Assembly (NCBI RefSeq): GCF_004331915.1 | Contig: NZ_CP036528.1 | Span: 1,130,567-1,194,566, forward strand | DNA from: Ureibacillus thermophilus | GTDB lineage: Bacteria; Bacillota; Bacilli; Bacillales_A; Planococcaceae | Length of the DNA stretch: 64,000 nucleotides | Direction: 5' to 3' | Position numbers and translations under genes: made by a program | Notes under the pieces: generated by a model | Databases searched by the model: none | What the model saw: only the letters and a program-made list of their open reading frames with translations | What the model was told of the DNA's origin: nothing | Part shown: piece by piece, positions 60,479 through 64,000 of the stretch | Layout: every line of letters begins with the position of its first letter | Position numbering within the stretch: position 1 is the stretch's first letter

Positions 60479-61237
60479 ATGATAGTAGATGATGAACGTT
60501 GGCAAGATATTCCCTTAATTCATGTTTATACGGAAGAAATGAATGAGCGTTCACCTGTACTTATATTTTTACACGGATTTTCCAGTGCAAAGGAGCACAA
60601 TTTGCATTATGCCTATCAATTAGCGAAAAAAGGCGTTCGTGTCATTTTGCCGGATGCAAAGCTTCACGGCGATCGAGCCGATCATTGTTCCGAAGAGAAA
60701 TTGAATTTGAAATTTTGGGATATTGTTGTGAATTCTATACATGAGCTTGGCAAGTTATACGATGAAATCCAGCTGCGTTTTCAGCCAGAGAAAATAGGTG
60801 TTGCCGGAACAAGCATGGGCGGAATTACTACTTGCGGCTGTTTGAAGAAATATGATTGGATTGATGCGGCTGGCGTTTGCATGGGGGCGCCTGGATACAG
60901 TGCCTTCGCGGAGTATCAAATTCAACAATTTGAACAAGCGGGTATTCCACTTCCTTTATCCGATGAGCAAATCGAACAAATACATAATGTTCTTTTTGAA
61001 TATGATATAACAAAAACGCCAGAACGATTAAACAATCGACCTGTAATTTTTTGGCATGGAAAAAAAGATACAACCGTTCCAATGGACAATGCATTACATT
61101 TTTACGAAACAACACGTCCATACTATGTACATCCGGAACGTTTGCAATTTATGATCGATGAAACACAAGGGCATAAGGTGAATCGGGCTGGTATGCTTGC
61201 GGTGACGGATTTCCTTGCAAGGCATTTAAAAGACTAA
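60479..61237 (+). CDS. yitV: Alpha/beta hydrolase (YitV-like)
   Basis: 252 residues. The alpha/beta-hydrolase fold shows the oxyanion stretch LIFLHGFSSAKE (~32-43), the nucleophile elbow GTSMGG (~114-119), an Asp in FWHGKKDTTVP and His in QGHKVN. Probably an esterase; the substrate is unknown. GAAGGAG stands 8 bp before ATG 60479. Divergent from yitU and before yitW, as in B. subtilis. Confidence 0.85.
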   Translation: MIVDDERWQDIPLIHVYTEEMNERSPVLIFLHGFSSAKEHNLHYAYQLAKKGVRVILPDAKLHGDRADHCSEEKLNLKFWDIVVNSIHELGKLYDEIQLRFQPEKIGVAGTSMGGITTCGCLKKYDWIDAAGVCMGAPGYSAFAEYQIQQFEQAGIPLPLSDEQIEQIHNVLFEYDITKTPERLNNRPVIFWHGKKDTTVPMDNALHFYETTRPYYVHPERLQFMIDETQGHKVNRAGMLAVTDFLARHLKD

Positions 61238-61312
61238 ATTTTTGTAATTTTATTTATTGTGTAGTATCATGGTTGAGAATAGTTATCGTTTTCGAAATGG
61301 AAGGAGCGATGA

Positions 61313-61630
61313 ATGATGGCAATGGATGCTGATTTGAAGGAAAATATTCTTGGTGCTTTAGAAAACGTGATTGACCCTGAATTGGGGATAGATATAGTGA
61401 ATTTAGGTTTAGTTTATGATGTGGACATGGATGAAGAAGGGGTTTGCAAAATTACAATGACCTTGACTTCCCTTGGTTGTCCACTTGGTCCGGTTATCGT
61501 GGATCAAATTAAAACAGTGCTAAGTGAATTGCCAGAAATCAAAGATGTGGATGTCAATATTGTATGGAATCCACCTTGGAATAAAGATATGATGTCCCGT
61601 TATGCAAAAATGGCATTAGGAATTCGCTAA
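61313..61630 (+). CDS. yitW: MIP18/DUF59 iron-sulfur assembly protein (YitW-like, SufT)
   Basis: 105 residues. A single DUF59 domain: VIDPELGIDIVNLGLVYDVD near the N-terminus and TLTSLGCPLGPVIVDQI with the conserved Cys (~63). The family helps load Fe-S clusters on target proteins. GGAAGGAG precedes the ATG. A terminator follows ~90 bp later. Confidence 0.9.
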   Translation: MMAMDADLKENILGALENVIDPELGIDIVNLGLVYDVDMDEEGVCKITMTLTSLGCPLGPVIVDQIKTVLSELPEIKDVDVNIVWNPPWNKDMMSRYAKMALGIR

Positions 61631-61720
61631 TGTAATGATTAAAATATGGATGGACTCATATAATTGGGATAAAATAATTAGTCCAAATTAGGCATTTCCG
61701 ATACTCCCTCATTTTAATGG

Positions 61721-61764
61721 AGCGAATTGGTAAAACAAAAGAGTTTTGCCGATTCGCTTTTTTT
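61721..61764 (+). terminator. yitW terminator
   Basis: AGCGAAT-GGTAAAAC pairs with GTTTTGCC-ATTCGCT, followed by TTTTTT. Confidence 0.85.
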
Positions 61765-61850
61765 GTGCTGTTACAAAATGGCCATTAGAATTTTTCATAT
61801 TTTTAACATTCTCTTTCATCTTTTTTCACAACTTCTTTGTATAGTAGAAA

Positions 61851-61879
61851 CCGTAGAGCTGATACTAGTAAAACTACGG
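61851..61879. promoter_or_regulatory. Inverted repeat CCGTAG-N17-CTACGG before nosL
   Basis: A 6-bp perfect dyad ending next to the AAGGAGA ribosome site of nosL. TATAGT (61841-61846) lies just upstream. It may be an operator for a metal or NO-responsive regulator or an RNA hairpin that affects translation; neither can be decided here. Confidence 0.4.
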
Positions 61880-61893
61880 AAGGAGAAAAATGA

Positions 61894-62544
61894 ATGAAGA
61901 AATTTTTGACACTCGTCATGCTGCTAGCCATGTTCACATTAGCTGCTTGTGGACAATCGGACCAATCTTCCAATAATGAAGAATCAAAAAATACAACTCA
62001 AGAAGAAACAAGCACTGAACAACAAAATAAAAAAGACACAACAACAGCAGAAGTATCCAAACCTGATCCACGATTACAAGAGCCAACCGAACATACAGTT
62101 TGCGAAATGTGCAATATGAAAGTTTATGAAGCGACTGATGAATTAGGAAAATTTACTGGCCAAGCCATTAAAGAAGATGGTTCCATCGCTTTCTATGATG
62201 ATATTGGCTGTTTATTGAATGCTGAACTTGCCCACAATGAAAAAAATCAAAAATATGTGCGTGATTATAATACATTGGAATGGGTGCTTGTAGATGATGC
62301 AACAATCGTTAAAACCGATTTAAAATCACCTATGAACTGGGGCTATGTATTCTTTAAAAACAAAGAAGATGCAGAAAAATTTATTGCTGAAAATAGCAGC
62401 TACAAAATTGTGGAACTAGATGTTGTGAAACAGGAAGCAAAAGAAAGACGTGAAGCGAAGTTGAAAAAACAGGCAGAACAGCAGCAGCAACAACAAAATG
62501 GAAATATGGATAGTATGTCCCATGAAGGACACAGCCATTCATAA
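61894..62544 (+). CDS. nosL: NosL-like copper lipoprotein
   Basis: 216 residues. A lipoprotein signal MKKFLTLVMLLAMFTLAACG (Cys19), a polar Glu/Thr/Asn linker (~22-60), then the NosL domain with CEMCNMKVYE (~71-80), whose Cys/Met residues bind Cu(I) in homologues. The tail carries a Gln run and a His-rich end (SHEGHSHS), which probably adds metal binding. NosL delivers copper to nitrous-oxide reductase NosZ. nosD follows; nosZ is not in the window. AAGGAG stands 9 bp before the ATG. Confidence 0.85.
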   Translation: MKKFLTLVMLLAMFTLAACGQSDQSSNNEESKNTTQEETSTEQQNKKDTTTAEVSKPDPRLQEPTEHTVCEMCNMKVYEATDELGKFTGQAIKEDGSIAFYDDIGCLLNAELAHNEKNQKYVRDYNTLEWVLVDDATIVKTDLKSPMNWGYVFFKNKEDAEKFIAENSSYKIVELDVVKQEAKERREAKLKKQAEQQQQQQNGNMDSMSHEGHSHS

Positions 62545-62558
62545 AATATACAAGGTTA

Positions 62559-62585
62559 GGCCGTCTAAAGCGATTTTAGACGGCC
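62559..62585 (+). promoter_or_regulatory. Hairpin between nosL and nosD without T-run
   Basis: GGCCGTCTAAA pairs with TTTAGACGGCC over 11 bp around a 5-base loop. It is not followed by T, so it is more likely an mRNA-stability or processing element than a terminator. Confidence 0.55.
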
Positions 62586-62604
62586 CAATCCCATTTGAAA
62601 GTAG

Positions 62605-63897
62605 ATGATCAAAATGCGTACTATGATTAGCTGCCTGTCTTTTCTTCTTTTCTGTTTGGCATATGTACATGAAGCGGAGGCAAAGGCCGATTTGCAATCC
62701 ATCCTTGAGCATCAGGAAGAGGGAGCGACAATTTATATTCCGGCTGGTATATATGAAGGAAATTTTACTATCAGCAAGGAAGCAACCATTATAGGAGATG
62801 GAAAAGTGGTCTTAAAACCTAAAAATCCAAAAGAACCTGTTCTCACGATTGCGGAAGCTAAACATGTCTACCTTCAAAATGTACAAATAAATGCACCGGG
62901 AACAGGAATGATGATTAAAGATTCTCATCATGTTCAGCTTTCCAATCTTTCAATGAGTTCCGTTGAGAGCGGTGTGGAAATCTATCAATCCCAACATATC
63001 AGCATTGAAGAGATTTCGGTAACCGGAAATGATCGGCATTTTGCCAATAAAGGAAACGGCATTGCCGTCTTTAACAGTTCTGACATTTTCGTTAAAAACA
63101 ATAAAATTGATAAAGTGCAAGATGGTATTTACATTGAAAATGTTCAAAGGATTACAGTTGTTGGAAATGAGGTAGAAAACAGCCGATATGGAACCCATTT
63201 TATGTACAGCAAAGATGCGGAAGCCTATGGAAACCAATTCCGAAAAAATGTAACGGGCTTTATGGTCATGATGACGGAAAATGTGGACTTTTCCAACAAC
63301 GCAATTTCTTACCAAAATGGATTTAATGGGACGGGCATTACTTTATATGAAGTAAAAAATATTCATATTCAAAACCATGCCGTTTCAGGAAATCGGGTTG
63401 CAATCTCTATTCAAAAGTCTACAGGAGCGAATATTACCAACAATCGGTTTCAAATGAATCAAACGGCGATTGAAGCGGTTCAGTCAGATACGAATCTAGT
63501 AATGAAAAACGTCTTTGTTGGAAATTTAGTGAATGTCCGTTCCGATGTGAAGGGCATTCAGTTAAAGGAAAATTATTTTGATGATTATTCAGGAATTGAT
63601 CTTAACGATGACGGCATTGGAGACGAATCCTATGCAGCATTGCAAAGCTTTGGCCAGTGGATGGTTAGAAAGCCGGTTTATCAATATTATGTGGAATCAC
63701 CAAGCGTCGTCTTATTAAATCAAATCGACCAACAAACGAATAAAACGGCTAAGCAATTACTGGTCGATGAAACGCCGGCAACCAACTTTGAAAAAGACCA
63801 TGCAGTTCATTTTCAATTGCATTGGCCGCAGCTCGTCGTTGGTTGGATATTAATGATTGGCTGCATCATGATTTGGAGAAGGAGTGTCATTGTATGA
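62605..63897 (+). CDS. nosD: NosD-like parallel beta-helix copper-maturation protein
   Basis: 430 residues: a signal peptide (to about EAEA, 25), a right-handed beta-helix built from PbH1 repeats (~40-330; rungs such as NVQINAPGTG, NKIDKVQDGIYIEN, NNRFQMNQTAIEA), a C-terminal extension with DDYSGIDLNDDGIGDESY (typical of NosD), and one membrane helix near the end (~407-425). NosD works with the NosFY ABC transporter in sulfur and copper supply to NosZ. The Shine-Dalgarno is weak, so expression may depend on coupling to nosL. Its TGA overlaps the next ATG. Confidence 0.88.
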   Translation: MIKMRTMISCLSFLLFCLAYVHEAEAKADLQSILEHQEEGATIYIPAGIYEGNFTISKEATIIGDGKVVLKPKNPKEPVLTIAEAKHVYLQNVQINAPGTGMMIKDSHHVQLSNLSMSSVESGVEIYQSQHISIEEISVTGNDRHFANKGNGIAVFNSSDIFVKNNKIDKVQDGIYIENVQRITVVGNEVENSRYGTHFMYSKDAEAYGNQFRKNVTGFMVMMTENVDFSNNAISYQNGFNGTGITLYEVKNIHIQNHAVSGNRVAISIQKSTGANITNNRFQMNQTAIEAVQSDTNLVMKNVFVGNLVNVRSDVKGIQLKENYFDDYSGIDLNDDGIGDESYAALQSFGQWMVRKPVYQYYVESPSVVLLNQIDQQTNKTAKQLLVDETPATNFEKDHAVHFQLHWPQLVVGWILMIGCIMIWRRSVIV

Positions 63898-64000
63898 AAT
63901 GGAAAATAATTGCGTTCACTATATTCATGTGTTTTTTACTCGTTGGTTGCACCGAACAAGCTTATGAACCGAAAGAAATGAATAAAGAGACGGATATTTG
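63894..64000 (+). CDS. Lipoprotein, N-terminal part only (runs off the window)
   Basis: At least 35 residues: MKWKIIAFTIFMCFLLVGCT with a lipobox LVGC (Cys19) and then a charged stretch (EQAYEPKEMNKETDI). The ATG overlaps the nosD stop (ATGA), so it belongs to the same operon. Likely another Nos maturation lipoprotein, but too little is visible to decide. Confidence 0.7.
   Translation, partial: MKWKIIAFTIFMCFLLVGCTEQAYEPKEMNKETDI

Overview
This window looks like chromosomal DNA of a low-GC, endospore-former-type Bacillota, most likely the Planococcaceae/Caryophanaceae (Ureibacillus, Lysinibacillus, Solibacillus and relatives). The reasons are the SLH-domain S-layer protein, comK, IDEAL-domain proteins, the uvrB-uvrA / ftsE-ftsX / ctpB / minJ neighbourhood, addB-addA, yisK-yisL and the yitS-yitU-yitV-yitW block, strong AGGAGG ribosome binding sites, and TTG and GTG starts. 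The genus is an inference; no rRNA or tRNA is present.

Layout. 1-6.8 kb: a transposase remnant, a long 21/42-bp tandem array, and on the minus strand the pair ywqB (SWIM zinc finger) and ywqA (SNF2 helicase), separated by nine 53-bp repeats that read as overlapping micro-ORFs. 7-9 kb: an IDEAL protein, a tiny membrane protein and a lone, divergent flagellin. 9-20 kb: a cell-envelope region with a UDP-ManNAc dehydrogenase (wecC), a ManNAc transferase (tagA), a solitary TnpB with a probable omega-RNA, and a 1124-residue S-layer protein, with repeat arrays between the genes. 20-30 kb: comK with a well-formed K-box, a second IDEAL protein, uvrBA with a LexA-like box, an ECF S component and yvlB. 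29.7-38 kb: ftsEX, an M23 murein hydrolase, a TlpA/ResA-like oxidoreductase, ctpB and minJ (division and cell wall), with another array. 38-50 kb: azlCD with an XRE-cupin regulator, a TVP38 protein, addBA, a DUF418 protein, yisK and yisL. 51-58 kb: a membrane-anchored GH13-like protein that lacks its catalytic residues, then a five-gene oligopeptide ABC transporter. 58-64 kb: yitS, yitU, yitV, yitW, and the start of a nosL-nosD copper-maturation operon that runs off the end.

The most unusual feature is repetitive DNA. A family of alternating 21-bp half-units built on the core CGCACGAA fills six intergenic loci and makes up about 7% of the window. Three smaller and unrelated motif runs (near 27.05, 51.1 and 58.4 kb) also keep a 21-bp spacing, which is two turns of B-DNA. 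Frame-breaking indels and in-frame stops in the large arrays argue against a protein product. The second most unusual feature is the chain of nine start-stop-overlapping 18-codon ORFs leading into ywqA.
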